Shown: piece by piece, positions 1-11,911 of the stretch
Layout of the letters: each line of letters begins with the position of its first letter
How positions within the stretch are numbered: the first letter of the stretch is position 1
Source of the DNA: Epichloe hybrida
Taxonomy: Eukaryota > Ascomycota > Sordariomycetes > Hypocreales > Clavicipitaceae
Length of the DNA stretch: 59,732 nt
NCBI GenBank assembly: GCA_019022495.1
Contig: JAFEKR010000100.1
Location: 1 to 59,732, forward strand
Direction: 5' to 3'
The notes under the pieces: generated by a model
Databases searched by the model: none
What the model was told of the DNA's origin: nothing
What the model saw: only the letters and a program-made list of their open reading frames with translations
Position numbers and translations under genes: made by a program

Positions 1-1385
1 ATATTATAAGCTAAAGCTAAGTAATTAGAGTATTAACTAGAGTAAACTATTATCTTTATTCTCCTAATACTTCTATAAACCCTAGGGGTAGTTTATATAC
101 CTAAGATAATACTTTATTAGTAAAGTATTTACTCTAAAGTTTAATAAATTCCTCTATTAAGGTAATCTTTATATCTTATATAGTTATCTTTATAAGGTTA
201 GCCTTTACCTCTAAAATAGTAGTGGCTTACTTAATATATTCCTAGGCTTCTCTAAGGCTATTAGTAGCTAATATATTTTAGCTAATAGCTTCCTATATTA
301 GTAATTTATTATATAATCCTTAAATAAACCACTAGATAAAGTTATAGAGGGTATAACTCTTAATTAGAGTAAGGGGATAGTTAGAGGTAATTAGTTTATC
401 TCTCTCTCTAGTATAATAAAGCATGTTTAAAACGCAAGAATAATAGGCAGTAAGGGCCTTACTTTTACCTTATTAAAGGTCTATATTAGTACTAGTTTTT
501 ACTTCTTTATTAATAATATTAGGAAGGTATTGCTCTTATAGTGACTATTAGAGAGTAGCTAAATTAGTAGTAGTTATTACACTATTCTTAGCCCTTAAGA
601 CTATAAGCCTTAATTACTCTAAGCTATTAATAAAAGTAACTGCCCTATTACCTAAGGCTATATTAATAGCTTAGATAAAGGTATTTAGGTTAATATCCCT
701 GCCTTTATTAATAGTCTTAAAAGTTTACTATAGATAACTTAACTATTATCCTACTAATATAGACTTATTAAAGGTCCTAATATCTTAAGACAAGGGTAAC
801 TTATATAGCTCTATTATAGGCTAATAAGTAAGTATTTTAACTATAGTTTTTTTAGTTTCTAATAAAGGTAACTTTAATTCTAATATAGTGGTAAGTTACT
901 TAAAGAAGTAAGCTAGCTAGATTATAGCTTAGTCTCCTAGTCTAGTAAGAGGGAAGTTTTCTTCTCTTACTAGGACGCTTCCTAGAGATAATAATTTTGT
1001 TAATTCTAAGTTATAATTATACACTTCCGCTATCTACAGATTCTATAGGGATTCTAACTCCTATAACTCTAGATTAATAATAATACTAATTATAGGAATG
1101 TAAAGGTTTAATAGTTATAATTAGGGATAAGAGAGATAATAGGGAATATTAAAGAGTAAAGTAAGGATTTCTACAGACTTAAGTAGGGGTTAAGAGATAG
1201 GTAAAGTGGGTGAATAGACTACCCTAGTCTAATAATAATAATAATAATGTAGAGATAATAACTTAACTATAGGAAGCTTAGGAAAGCTTTTAATTATAGT
1301 CTCCTAGCGTAGTTACTAAGAACTGTATTTAATAGAGAACAAAGCAGTAATAAATTAATTAAATTAAACTAATTCCTTAAGGTGA
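1..1385. repeat. RIP-degraded AT-rich repeat, family not identified
   Basis: This stretch is strongly AT-rich, full of TA dinucleotides and of stop codons in all frames, and has no usable reading frame. Composition changes abruptly near 1385 to normal GC. I read both strands; the minus strand gives longer stretches of amino-acid-like composition but nothing I could assign to RT, integrase or transposase. A RIP-mutated transposon remnant is the likely origin. A simple TAA run lies at about 1231-1249. Confidence 0.6.
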
Positions 1386-1620
1386 TAATTAGGCAGAAAA
1401 GAAGCCCTGATAAAAAAATCTACTAAGTGGGGTTTTTGTGCTAGGTGGGCCAGGTGCCTCGCACCTGCCCCCACCCGTCAGTTCTCTGCAGTCCGTACAT
1501 ATGCAGTCTGTATGCGGGCGGATGCCGCTTCCCAAAGCGTGTGATGTTGCTTCAGCATGAACCTCCCGATGCTCCATGTAGTTGCATCGACAACCGGACA
1601 TGGGATAGAATGGTGGTTGC

Positions 1621-1682
1621 AGCGACAGCGGCAGCGGCAGCGGCAGCGGCAGCGGCACCGGCACCGACAACCGACAACCGAC
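1621..1682. repeat. GCAGCG hexanucleotide microsatellite
   Basis: A run of GGCAGC/GCAGCG units followed by degenerate CGACAAC units. It produces artificial poly-Ala/Gln/Arg reading frames on both strands. Confidence 0.9.
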
Positions 1683-4335
1683 AACAGACTTCAGACCAGC
1701 CTTTGCCGTTACAAGACCCAAGACAAGGAAGGGTCTGCATTGCAGAGCAGACTGACTATACATGTATACATGTAATAGATAGAGCACCCCTCAGACGTCG
1801 CCGGTCATGCAAAACTTGGCCAGCATGATGATGCGACGGTACCTCGAAGACCTTACTTCCCATCACAAGGACCCGGGTACCTGCAGTCTTATTGTCTTTT
1901 GCCGTACGGACCATACGGTGCGCGCGTTTCAGATGTTGTTGAGAAGCAGAACGATAGTCGCCCGTTCCGGTCCGTCCGTGGATGGGAACATTATCTTGAC
2001 CAATTCTATGCGGCAATGCAACTAGTACAGATGATCTCTGTACTAACATTCTCTACTTGCCGTGCTGAACATTTTGAAACACGGCGCCAAGCACCAGCGA
2101 ACAGTGCGGGCGCATGGGCAAAGTAGTGACGAGCCTTTTCTAAATTTGGTACGATATGTACTCCGCACTTGCCAAATTGATGAGAGTAATTATACGGAGT
2201 ATGTAAGTCCGAGGCAGATGGTCGGGTGAACAGATTGCCGAACGGCAGGCAATACCCAGCCCACTGCCTGCCCACTGCCTGCCCGACTTGCCTGCCTACC
2301 AACGGACGTACTGTACATGTACATATTGGCGTAACATCATCACGGCGTCGTGGCCGAATGTTAGTTCTGGACGCTTTGTCCCAACAACGTTGGAACCTTT
2401 ACTACGCAATAGAACGTTACATTTACATCATCACGACCATGCCACCATGTACGATACGGGACATGATATGAAGCAATGCACGCAAGAGGACTCCTGCTTA
2501 CACGTCACGTAACGCACGTACATGTACATGACGGTGCCACACTGCACCCATCACACCACGTTTCTCCTCTACACAACAGGAAAGATTCCCCGCCTTGCCG
2601 CGCACCTGGGTACGTCATCCCAGTGCAGTCATTAAGCATGCACAATATGCCCGTCACAAGTTTGTCTGCACAGGTTTCATAGCCCAGTAGGTGTGCTTTG
2701 GTTTAGCAAAAGACAAAATAAGCCAACGTCTTACTTCCTGTACAATACGAAGGAGCTGGGGGGACGATCGGAGATGACCAGTTTCAGGAACAAAGTCTAA
2801 AAAAATAAACTTTGTGCGTGGGGCGTTGGCTGGCGTGAAGACCTGACGACACTGGAACCAGTTGGCTCATCAATTTATGAAGTTGGACAACTGGAAAAAT
2901 GAGGGGGGGGATGCGGACAGCGGGGTCCCAGTAATTCCGAAGAATGGGCGATTGGAAAAAAAGCTTGGGAAGAATGCACAACCGCGGTGAGTTGGTTCTT
3001 GGCTATCCCCTTTCCTTTTGTCGTCTTTCATCACGAGCCCTTCAGCCCGTCCAGATCGCCCACGATGTCGAAACACTGCCCGTTTCACCTTGTGCCTGCT
3101 GGCGACCTATCAGGGAGCAGGGAGCAGGGAGCGGGGAGGGGGCCAGACCAGCGACAATGCTTGGAGACGGGGGCTCTTTGGTGTCAAAAGGCGGTGGCTC
3201 GAATGACGACGCTATTGGCTGATGGAACTGACTCGGGATGGACACCGAATTTCTGTACGGAGTAAACAAACAGTGTGGAGGAATCGTGCTGCCAGCAGTA
3301 TCAAGTTACGGCGCAAACAAGGCTTGTTGGTCGATAAGTCGGGAGAAGATGAAGCAATCACGAGAGGCGCCGGCCTCTGCACCTGTCAGACGGCATCGCA
3401 CAGTTTGAAACATGAGCCCCGTGCCCATGGTCACTGGATATTCCAATATACACAAAATCCGGAATAATGCATGGGCTGAGAAACGATACATACGAGCTTT
3501 TCCCGTTGGTGCCTGGCATGATAGCACCTCCTGCTTCGCCATTTTACAGTACACGGGGAGAAAGCGAAGAAACTGGAAACTCACGCGAAAGCGATGCCCA
3601 ACCGGGGCAAAAAAGCATCGAGAGAGAGAATTATCCTTTTGAAACCATGTATGAATGTGGCAACGATGGATTTTTGGCAGTTCGCCTTCACGATGGCGGT
3701 GCTGTTGGCAATTATAATAAGTGATGGTGAGGGGGGGGGTTGTTTAAAACTGTCCAAGCATCCTACGTCCGTACATGACGCGCTTGTTGTTGCCGACTCC
3801 ACCCTTGAATGAGATTGATGCAAGGCATTAATTACCATAGCCACGATAGTAATAACATCTTCTCCGTACGTGGGCAGATATTTCCCACCAGCACCTGCTG
3901 CAGCGGTTGGAAAAAGAAGAGATTGGGTTCGACTTGGAGTTTATGTAATTATGTACATATACTCGACAACCCTTCTGCATTCGCTGCAGCAAGCACACCA
4001 AAAGCATGCAAGCATGAGCAGCCAATTCTGGTGACGTCGCCGACTGGGATGTCGACCGGCCCGCCCTGCCCGCATTCAAAAGTTGAATGGCTGTTGGATT
4101 ACGGAGTAATCCGTAATAAGTGTGGCACCCAGGAGATGGAAAATAAGTGGTGCTCGTCCGCGTTGGCGAGTTTCAACTTTCCGGCCAGGCGGCAGCATGG
4201 ACTGCTGAGCCGCAGCCACCGAAGCAACTGCGACGACGGGACTACAGGGATGCCCCCGGCCAAGACCCGCCTCAACCCTTCGTTGGCTCAAGCACGCCAG
4301 AACATGTCGAGACTTGTCGGGGCCGTCAGGTTTCG

Positions 4336-4395
4336 GTGCTCGGCTGGGCTGGGCTGGGCTGGATGGGATGCGGGCGATGCGGGCGATGCGGGCGA
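4336..4395. repeat. GGGCT pentamer repeat followed by GCGGGCGAT repeat
   Basis: Four GGGCT units are followed by three copies of a 9-bp GCGGGCGAT-type unit. Simple-sequence DNA in the gene-poor region. Confidence 0.8.
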
Positions 4396-4446
4396 AGGGT
4401 CTCGGCTGAATTGTCGAGATGCTGATCAATGTGCACATATCGAGTT

Positions 4447-4492
4447 CCCTCCCTCCCTGCCTGCCTGCCTGCCTGCCTACCTGCCTGCCTGC
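4447..4492. repeat. CCTG tetranucleotide microsatellite
   Basis: About eleven CCTG/CCTC units with one interruption. Not coding. Confidence 0.9.
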
Positions 4493-4889
4493 ACCTGCTC
4501 CCCTGCAGCCTGGTGTTGCAACCCGAAGGGGGGGCTCGTGCCCGGCCGCGGCTGGGTGCGCGGGTCCAGGCCAGAAGGTTCACTGGTCAACAATGCGCCT
4601 GACCTGGGACGAACTGAAGTGTATTCAAATGCTGAAACTGGCCCAGTGCACAACACCTGAGCGGGGAGGGAGGGAGGGGGGCAGCGATTGGGGGCAGCGA
4701 TTGGGGGCAGCGGACGGGGCTCTGACCGCGCTGTGGCCGTTGGAGCTAACATTGAAGAGGAACCACAGCGCCTGTAGTCAACTGGTCAATAATCAATGCT
4801 AGCCGGGAGGACAGGACTGCTTTCAAGCAATCTGATGGACCCCTTCTCAGCCGGAACACACCCCTGCAGTCACCTCGTGTTGGCTTGGC

Positions 4890-4906
4890 TTGTGTGTGTG
4901 TGTGTG
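4890..4906. repeat. TG dinucleotide microsatellite
   Basis: A perfect run of eight TG units in the region upstream of ste11. Confidence 0.9.
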
Positions 4907-5395
4907 CCAGGTGCTGTCCCCCCAAAGAAGGACTGACGGACGGAGATGAGAGCCACTTGAGGAAAGCCCCTTGTCACTCGCGACAATGCCAATGCTAATA
5001 TCTGACGGCGTTCCTTCCTTTTAATGTTCACCCGTCTCCCCCCCGCCTCCGCTGACGACACGACACGTCTCAACGTCGCTTTTGCGTCGCAGCTTCAAGC
5101 GTCGACTTGCAGTTCTGGGCAATATTGATTCTGCGCGCACTGTCCCACCAGCATCTCTCACTCTGCTTCATGCTGAAGTGTGGTGTCCTCGCGCTTTCAA
5201 CCTCGGGTACGGCATCGCTCCAGTGCTGGGCCATCGACACCTTCATCGCGCACAACATAATAGCCTCTCGACTGTTTTAATCGTTTCCGTCCATCACCCA
5301 GTCTCGAGCTCTCATCAACAACTAGTCGCACATATCTTTTTTTTTTCTCTCGAGGCGAACTTCGATCATAATATCTATCCATCACATCATATACC

Positions 5396-8276
5396 ATGGC
5401 CATGCTTTCATCAAAATCGCCGTTTCCTGCGGCTTTAAATACGCCATCCACCGCTTCACCCAGCGGCAATCTCTCTTCCGCCCTGCCAACATCGAGAAGA
5501 GCTCCAACCATGCCCAGTGCCGCTCAAAGCTATGCCAGTCCCACCGAGTCCGAATTCTCAGATAGTGACGGGCCTGATTCGGTCAGGCACTGGGACGAAG
5601 AACGAGTATGTGAGTATCTTCGAAGCGTCAAGTGTGGTGACTATGAGAAGATCTTCCGCAAGAACCATATCAATGGCGAGAATCTTTTGGAAATGGACAA
5701 GGAAGTCTTGAAGGACATGGGCATTGATAAGGTGGGAGATCGAGTACGCTTGTTCTTGTGCGTCAAGAAACTGCGGACGAAAACATATGCAAACCAGAAA
5801 AAACGCCACAGGGTGAGTGGGAAGTGAACCAGCAGGCAATGTTTTGGCCCCAACCCCCGTCACCCGCCATGCAACTGACCGTTTGCAGGATTCTTTGTCG
5901 GGCCTCGATGCCTATTCATCTTTTGCACAATCGAGCACAATGTCGCCGCAGTCCCTCTCAATGCCACGATCAGCGCCAGCTACGTCCGCGAACCGTCGAT
6001 ATTCACGGCAAATTGACGTTCCTGCTCCTCTAGAAACAGGTAAGCTCCGCCCCAAGATGTTTTTTATCTCTCTCTTTACCCTACTCCATGAATGGTTACA
6101 ATGATGGCGTCTAACACGAACATTTCCGTCTCCAGCACGCCAAGCTCGATTTCCTACAGGCGTAGGCTATGTGAGCAGCGTTGGCCAGAGTCAACCATCG
6201 AGACCCCAAGGTTCACCTTCGGATTTTCCCGCCAGCCGACTTGTCCATGCTCATACGCGAAATAATTCTAGCATGGATGGCTCACTCATGGCCACACTGC
6301 CCCAAGGCCAGGACATCATCCGAGTAATTTCCACCGGGGGCGTCACCAAGGTCGTCAAGATCGCGGATTGCAAAACCTGTGAAGACGTCATGCGAGTTAC
6401 CCTCCGGAAATTTGCGCTCCGAGAAGATCACGAGAGGAACTACTGCTTCTGGGTTCTGACGGGCATTGACCCCGACCCTTCTCAGTGTAGACGTTTGGGT
6501 GACACAGAGCTATGGCGCATCATCAAAGATCAAAGGCGACCTGAACGCAATCGTCTCATTTTGCGACGGGTGCCGGCAGGAGAGCCGGGCGAGTCTGAAT
6601 TGCAACGGGCAGCCGCCATCGCCATGGAGGAGGAGCAACAAAAACATACCAAGGCTCTGGAGTCGGTTGACAAGCGAAGTCAGCTCAAGGTCCAGAAGGT
6701 CCTGGGAGAGAACTGGGATGACCAGCTACAACAGCCACTTTCTCCAGTATTCTTCCAGCACAGGGAACGACCCGGTGCGGAGGTGTCGTCGAGAGACATG
6801 GACCGGACCCCATTGGCCGATGTCCGCGGCGCTCAGCGGCGGAAGCTCCGTCAATTTGGTGGTCTTCGACCCCCTAGCGAGTTGATCGCGTCCGATTTGA
6901 CGTCGTATTTCCCCGACCATCGCCGAGAGGACATTGATCGCACCGCGCGTCTCTCCATGAGACGCTCGACGCGCTTGAGCAAAGTCAACAGTCGACTCAG
7001 CGTAGCCAGCAGCATCAGTCTTGCATCCAGCACTCAGGATGCCCCCCCTATCCCTACCCTTGCCGACTCATGGCTGAGCGGCGCATCGCATATTGCCAAG
7101 GTCCGAAGTCGCGACTCCCATGGCCGAATCCCCGCCATTTATAACAGAGATTCGATTGCTTCTTATTCGCTGGGCACCCTCCAAGAAGAATCCCCGCTGG
7201 AACCCGACCGGAAGTCGTACGTCTCTTTTACGACGGAGAGCGGTGACGACAGTACTGCTGTAGACTCTGCCGCTGTAAGCATCACCGATCCCGACGGCAA
7301 CACCACGAATACAAGCTACTTCGATGGCGATGGTTCCACAGGATCAGGTTCTCTCAACGAGATCCGCCAGGCTCTTACAAACGACGGGGACGAGGTCGAC
7401 GAGGAGCTCGAGAGCTTCCTCGCGGGTGAGTCTTGGGATGACAACAAGTGGATGAAGGGTGCTTTGATCGGTCAAGGTTCCTTCGGGTCTGTCTATCTGG
7501 CTCTGCACGCCGTGACTGGTGAGCTTCTCGCCGTCAAGCAAGTTCAGGCTCCAGCACCAGGCGCCACTGGACAAAGCGAGACGCGCAAACGTGGCATGAT
7601 TGAAGCTCTCAAGCGCGAGATGGGCTTGCTACGGGATCTGCGCCACCCCAACATTGTGCAATATCTTGGCTGCAGCTCCTCCGCAGACTACCTCAACATT
7701 TTCCTCGAATACGTCCCTGGCGGCTCGGTCCAGACAATGCTGAATTCGTATGGCGCGCTGCCCGAACCGCTCGTGCGCAGCTTTGTCCGACAAATCTTGA
7801 TGGGCCTGTCCTATCTCCATGGTCGCGACATTATTCACCGGGACATCAAGGGCGCCAACATTCTTGTGGATAACAAGGGGACCATCAAGATTTCCGATTT
7901 CGGTATTTCCAAGAAGCTGGAGCAGTCAAATATACTAGGCAACGCCACGAACAACAGGCATCGACCGTCGCTCCAGGGATCTGTATTTTGGATGGCTCCT
8001 GAAGTTGTCAAACAAACCGAATACACTCTGAAGGCGGATATCTGGTCTCTTGGCTGCTTGGTGGTTGAGATGATGACGGGCAATCATCCCTTCCCCGACT
8101 GCAGCCAGCTGCAAGCGATTTTCAAGATTGGCGGGGGCACAGCATCTCCCACGATCCCCGAGCATGCCAGTGAAGAAGCGCAGAGCTTTCTTCGCCAAAC
8201 GTTTGAACTCAACCACGATTTGCGACCTAGTGCGGACGAGCTGATGCTCAGCTCCTTTTTATCTCACTTGACGTAG
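5396..8276 (+). CDS. ste11: MAP kinase kinase kinase STE11 (SAM, RA-like, kinase)
   Basis: Three exons, 5396-5812, 5889-6039 and 6136-8276, join in frame to 902 codons. Intron 1 has a GTGAGT donor and GCAG acceptor; intron 2 has GTAAGC and CCAG. The start ATG follows ACC in a good context after a pyrimidine-rich leader. Residues about 63-130 form a SAM domain (VRHWDEERVCEYL to the VRLFLCVKKL helix). Residues about 248-330 form the fungal Ras-binding-like domain. The C-terminal kinase domain starts near residue 628, with the glycine loop GQGSFGSV, LAVK lysine, HRDIKGAN catalytic loop, DFGISKK magnesium loop and APEV. Family members phosphorylate an STE7-type MAPKK in the pheromone/filamentation pathway, recruited by STE50 through SAM-SAM contact. 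Length and order match filamentous-fungal STE11. Low-complexity Ser/Asp-rich sequence links the RA and kinase parts. Confidence 0.97.
5813..5888 (+). other. ste11: ste11 intron 1
   Basis: Donor GTGAGT, CTGAC branch site and GCAG acceptor. It is phase 0 and its removal keeps the frame into the exon starting DSLSGLDAY. Confidence 0.9.
6040..6135 (+). other. ste11: ste11 intron 2
   Basis: Donor GTAAGC, CTAAC branch site and CCAG acceptor. It interrupts an alanine codon after the first base; joining keeps the frame into the long third exon. Confidence 0.9.
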
Positions 8277-9126
8277 GGTGTTGGCCGTTTCCAACATTCC
8301 TTTCTTCTTTTCTCTCTTCTTTCTTTCTTTTTTTTTTTTTTTTCCCGAGATATTTCATTGCCCGTGGCATAACAAGAAGTTGTTGGGCGGGTACCAACGC
8401 AACGCGCTTGACCCTCGATGGAGCAAGAGAGTCGGCGGAGGCTGTAGCGGACGGCACAGGGAGTCCAGGTTACCAGCACATTTGGAGGAAACAAGTCATC
8501 AATCAGCAAGGGGCCATTTGACCAAACTAAACTGTGAATGGTGGAGGATGCTCATGATGTCAAGGGTGTATATCAGAAGACTAGAGCCAAATGAATAATG
8601 ACGCCTCCCGAGATATGAGACCCACTTCGGCCTTGCTCTCTTGAGTTCAAACTGTCGCATAACTAGTGATTAGTTGTCATTCTGTAAGGCAGAGGACGGA
8701 CGGCACGGCGCGATGTAGTAGTTCGTTCCATGCGATTGGGCTCTGGAATTGCGTTGCACATTGATGCCTCGAAGGAAATTCATGCACTCTTGCGCAGTGT
8801 GACGTGAAAGCCAGTCGAGTGACTGATTTTGTCGGAGTCATCGTCCCACATGGGTTGTTGTAACTTGTTGCTGCCTATCGACCGCGCGCCGCACACTTCT
8901 TGCTTTTTTTTTTTTTTTCCCGTTCTGGTTCCAGCACGATTCTTATTCTATTCCCCCCATCGCTTTTTTGCCAAACGATACGCTTACTCGCAAGTTGAGC
9001 TTCTGATCCTTTGTCGCCGATTGAGTTGCGCGCCCCCCCCCCCCTTTGAACACCCGGGATTGAAGGGCATTTTTCGCGTGCTTGCTCTCTAGTATTCACC
9101 AAAGCGGCCCCGTCGTCCACTCCACC
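8277..9126. other. Intergenic region between ste11 and the GGCT-like gene
   Basis: No supported gene. It holds the ste11 3' UTR, with a T-rich run at about 8305-8343, and the leader of the next gene, with T- and C-homopolymers at about 8905-8920 and 9031-9044. No RNA gene was recognised. Confidence 0.6.
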
Positions 9127-9774
9127 ATGACGCCAAAGCGGGAAGACAGCAGTTTGTCCCAGGACAGTACCATGACGGTGACGCAGGACCGAAGCGAGGT
9201 ATTGTACTTTGCGTTTGGAAGCAATCTATCCACGGAACAGATGAGAAGCCGGTGTCCGTTCTCGACGCCCGTGGGGCTAGGATACATGGAGGGGTGGAAA
9301 TGGATCATCAACGAGAGAGGGTATGCCAACGTGGTGAGAGTCCCGGGGCCTACTGCGCAGGGGGGATCGGGATCGGGATCGGAATCGGAATCAGGCGGGG
9401 ACGGGAAGGGCAAAGGGTGCATTTGCAGCACAGGGCAGGGCGTTTACGGTCTGCTGTATCTGCTGCCGAGCAGGGACGAGGAAGAACTGGACTTGCATGA
9501 GGGCGTGCCGTGGGCGTACGAGAAGAGGTACTGCCATGTGCGGATGGTGAGGGACAATCGGGGCGGGCAGGTGGATGAGCCGGTCAGAGCGCTGGTGTAT
9601 GTTGACGAGAAGAGGGTTGGGGAAGGCGTGCCGAGGGAGGAATACGTGGGGAGGATGGAGAGGGGGATTGAGGATGCGGTGAGGCATTGGGGGATGGATG
9701 GGGAGTACGCCGAGAGGGTGATGAGGAAGGTTTGGGGGAAGAGCAGCCAATGTACATCATGTACACATGTATAA
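9127..9774 (+). CDS. Gamma-glutamylcyclotransferase-like protein
   Basis: A single-exon gene of 215 aa; the ATG at 9127 sits in the strong context CCACC. Residues 25-34 read EVLYFAFGSN, matching the glycine loop (YGSN) of the gamma-glutamylcyclotransferase fold. The segment YLLPSRDEEELDLHEGV places the expected catalytic glutamate at residue 125 in the LDxxEG motif, followed by the YEKRY segment typical of the family. Such enzymes release 5-oxoproline from gamma-glutamyl peptides, in glutathione turnover. A Gly/Ser/Glu-rich insert at residues 79-97 lengthens a loop, and the C-terminal tail (about 205-215) is Cys/Ser-rich and probably disordered. Acidic and glycine-rich codons give several long antisense frames that are shadows. 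It lies 850 bp downstream of ste11 on the same strand and converges with the secreted-protein gene. Confidence 0.85.
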   Translation: MTPKREDSSLSQDSTMTVTQDRSEVLYFAFGSNLSTEQMRSRCPFSTPVGLGYMEGWKWIINERGYANVVRVPGPTAQGGSGSGSESESGGDGKGKGCICSTGQGVYGLLYLLPSRDEEELDLHEGVPWAYEKRYCHVRMVRDNRGGQVDEPVRALVYVDEKRVGEGVPREEYVGRMERGIEDAVRHWGMDGEYAERVMRKVWGKSSQCTSCTHV

Positions 9775-9835
9775 AAGATATAATATTGGAACAACAAAAA
9801 AAAAAAAAATACCAAATCTCCCCCATCCCCATTGC

Positions 9836-10480
9836 CTACGCCAGCCCAAACGCCTTCTTGGCCCTCTCGAAATACACCCTCCTCTCTTCCGTGACACTGA
9901 CTCCCACGCACTGCATGTACGCCTCAAACCCTTGATCCACGTTCTCGTCCAGCTTTTCCCTCACGTGGCTCCCGCACTGCGTCTTCAGAAACCACGGCCC
10001 GCTGCCAAAGTTGTGCTCGTCCGGCTGCACCAGCGACAGGATGTAGTTGAGCGTCTGGTTGCTCTGTCCTTCCACGGCGGGGATGCCGGCCACCTTGCAC
10101 GCGACGCCCTCGATCTGCTTCGCGTACAAGAGGTTGTATTGGGCCGTCTGCATGTTGGCGGTTCCCTGGCCCGCTCGCCCGGGGTACACGTTGTGCTTGT
10201 ACCTGAAGTCGACGGACTCGAAGGCCAGGAGGGCGACGACGGCAGCCATCTGGGCCGGGGAGTAGATGCCGTACTGCTCCATGGACTGGGCGATGAAGGG
10301 GGCTGCCTGCTCGGCGGTGCGGCATTCTTTGTTGGGGTGGGAGACTGGGTCGGGACATGATGTCGCGTTGGGGGCGATTTGCTGGACGATTTTGAGGGCG
10401 TCGAGGGCTGCGGTGGCGGTGGCTGCGAGGGCGGCGAGGATGAGCGGGAGGTGCATCTTTGTGCGAATCTGCTCTTTCAT
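9836..10480 (-). CDS. Conserved secreted protein of unknown function
   Basis: Single exon. The ATG at 10480 gives 214 aa; the internal ATG at 10456 gives 206 aa, and both put the hydrophobic stretch LPLILAALAATATA at the N-terminus as a clear signal peptide. The open frame continues further upstream to 10606, but that Thr/Ser-rich part does not look coding. The mature protein has five cysteines (in TSCPDP, KECRT, VACKV, TQCGS and MQCVG) and helical sequence. The part around FESVDFRYKHNVYPGRAGQGTANMQ faintly recalls lysozyme/chitinase-like folds (acidic residue followed by a GxG-type loop); that is only a guess, and I do not recognise the family by name. The stop lies 61 bp from the stop of the convergent GGCT-like gene, so the transcripts probably overlap. 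Confidence 0.8.
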   Translation of the reverse strand: MKEQIRTKMHLPLILAALAATATAALDALKIVQQIAPNATSCPDPVSHPNKECRTAEQAAPFIAQSMEQYGIYSPAQMAAVVALLAFESVDFRYKHNVYPGRAGQGTANMQTAQYNLLYAKQIEGVACKVAGIPAVEGQSNQTLNYILSLVQPDEHNFGSGPWFLKTQCGSHVREKLDENVDQGFEAYMQCVGVSVTEERRVYFERAKKAFGLA

Positions 10481-11911
10481 GAGGTAATGATGGGGTGTTT
10501 TGAGTTTTTGTCTATCTGTTTGGCGACTTGTTGTTGCCGTTGTGCGGAGGGGGGGAGTATTTGATTTGTACTTGTACGATCTGTGGAAGGATGCAGGCGA
10601 TGTCAAGGACTGGGCAGAAGAGAAGATGATGATGATGGATTTACTATCTAGGAGTTCGGAATCTAACAGAGGGAGAGGGAGAGGGAGAGGGAGAAAGGAA
10701 GCTTATTACAAGCCTCAAATCTATCAACAAGTGAATCTAGGTCTTCCAACAAAGCCTACGATGAACAACGATCCCCTTTGAGTGCGGCAAGGCAACAGCC
10801 AGGTCAGGAAGGTAACGAAAAGCAGGTCTGACCAATCACAACCAGGGTGGCTTCGAGGTACTTGAATTTAGGTGGGAACATCACTACGATATAAGTCCTG
10901 ACGGGGTTCGTCGGTACAAAGAGGTACATTGCACACACCGTAACCCCTTCGTGACTGTGGCTATTTAGAGGTACTGGTGAAGTATCGAGTTAGATGTGGG
11001 TCCCGCGACCTTGCAACAGCTCAAAGGGGACAAACGCAATGCGGCAATCTGCACAGATGTGAGGCTGCGATAACCTCAACACCATCTGACTATCCGTTAC
11101 TTTTCTCAAACCGCAGATTGGCATTCTCGTCCTCCCGAAACATACATGCCGACCGACCTCTTTGCTCCAATCAGAGCTCTTTTTTGGCTCGTTTTTGAAG
11201 CCCTTCAAGTGAAACATGATGGGAAGACGGGACGTTGTGGGCCAATCAATGGAGGGCCAGAACGGCTCAACGGCTCAACGGGGGTGGGCAGTTGAAACGC
11301 AGTTACACCCCACTGTGCAGCATTCAATTGGCGCTTACTAATCCAGTTGCCCAGGCTAGAGTCTTCCTTGCCGGCTGTCACCCCCAACCCCATCGTCGAA
11401 TCTGCCAGATCCTCACAGATCCTCCGTCATAATCTTCAATCGCTTGACCCCTTGGGACGGACCCCTATTTCCTTGCCGTTCCCCGACCTCGGCAATTCGA
11501 TCCCGTTTCTGGTGTCCGCGATTCGCTTTTTATTTTGCCTTGCGTTTGTATTTCGCTTGACGTGGCGCTGTGGGCTGCTTGATCGGTGATTTTATTTATT
11601 CTCTGGTACTCTGTGCCGATTCCGCTCGTTCCCCCCCCCCCCAAGAACTTTTTAAAGGGACCTTTTTGCCGTTGTAGGGTTTGTGGTTGGCGCTCACCTG
11701 CTGTAGAGCCTCTGTCGCCGTCGCCATCTCTGTCCTCTATTTTTATGCTGTGAGATCTATTCCAATTTGATTGCCGGCGGCGTATCTCGAACGCTCCAAA
11801 GATACGAATCGAGGCGCAACGAAGCCGTTGCATTTAACGGGCAAGGGCGAAATCACGAACGTAAAACAGCGATTTGTCGACGAACTCGTCCAACGTGGCA
11901 CGCAAGCCAGG
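10481..11911. other. Divergent promoter region between the secreted protein and EMP70 genes
   Basis: No gene supported. A GAGAGG microsatellite lies at about 10670-10695, and a poly-C run of about 12 at 11632-11643. The AGGTAC motif recurs at about 10856, 10922 and 10970. The region is wide enough to hold two promoters and the 5' UTR of the EMP70 gene. Confidence 0.5.

Larger units (their letters stand above)
1386..5395. other. Gene-poor 4-kb region upstream of ste11
   Basis: Base composition is normal here, but no reading frame shows a recognisable domain or convincing coding bias. The longest open frame (3809-4660, +) runs through three microsatellites and looks like chance. The region contains several TACATGTA-type palindromes (about 1758, 2311, 2518) and scattered TACGGAGTA/CTCCGTA-type motifs (about 2195, 3255, 3864, 4100). 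Its right end includes the ste11 promoter and 5' UTR, with a pyrimidine run at 5337-5352 close to the start codon. No tRNA or rRNA was seen. Confidence 0.5.

Noticed and set aside
1389..1828. Overlapping open frames on both strands near the left border.
   Set aside because: They arise from the GCAGCG microsatellite, which lacks stops in every frame.
3809..4660. 283-codon open frame on the plus strand upstream of ste11.
   Set aside because: It crosses three microsatellites, is Cys/Pro/Gly-rich without domains, and equally long frames exist on the other strand over the repeats.
9391..9911. Long minus-strand open frames over the GGCT-like gene.
   Set aside because: They are shadows of a GC-rich acidic reading frame; the plus strand carries the family motifs.
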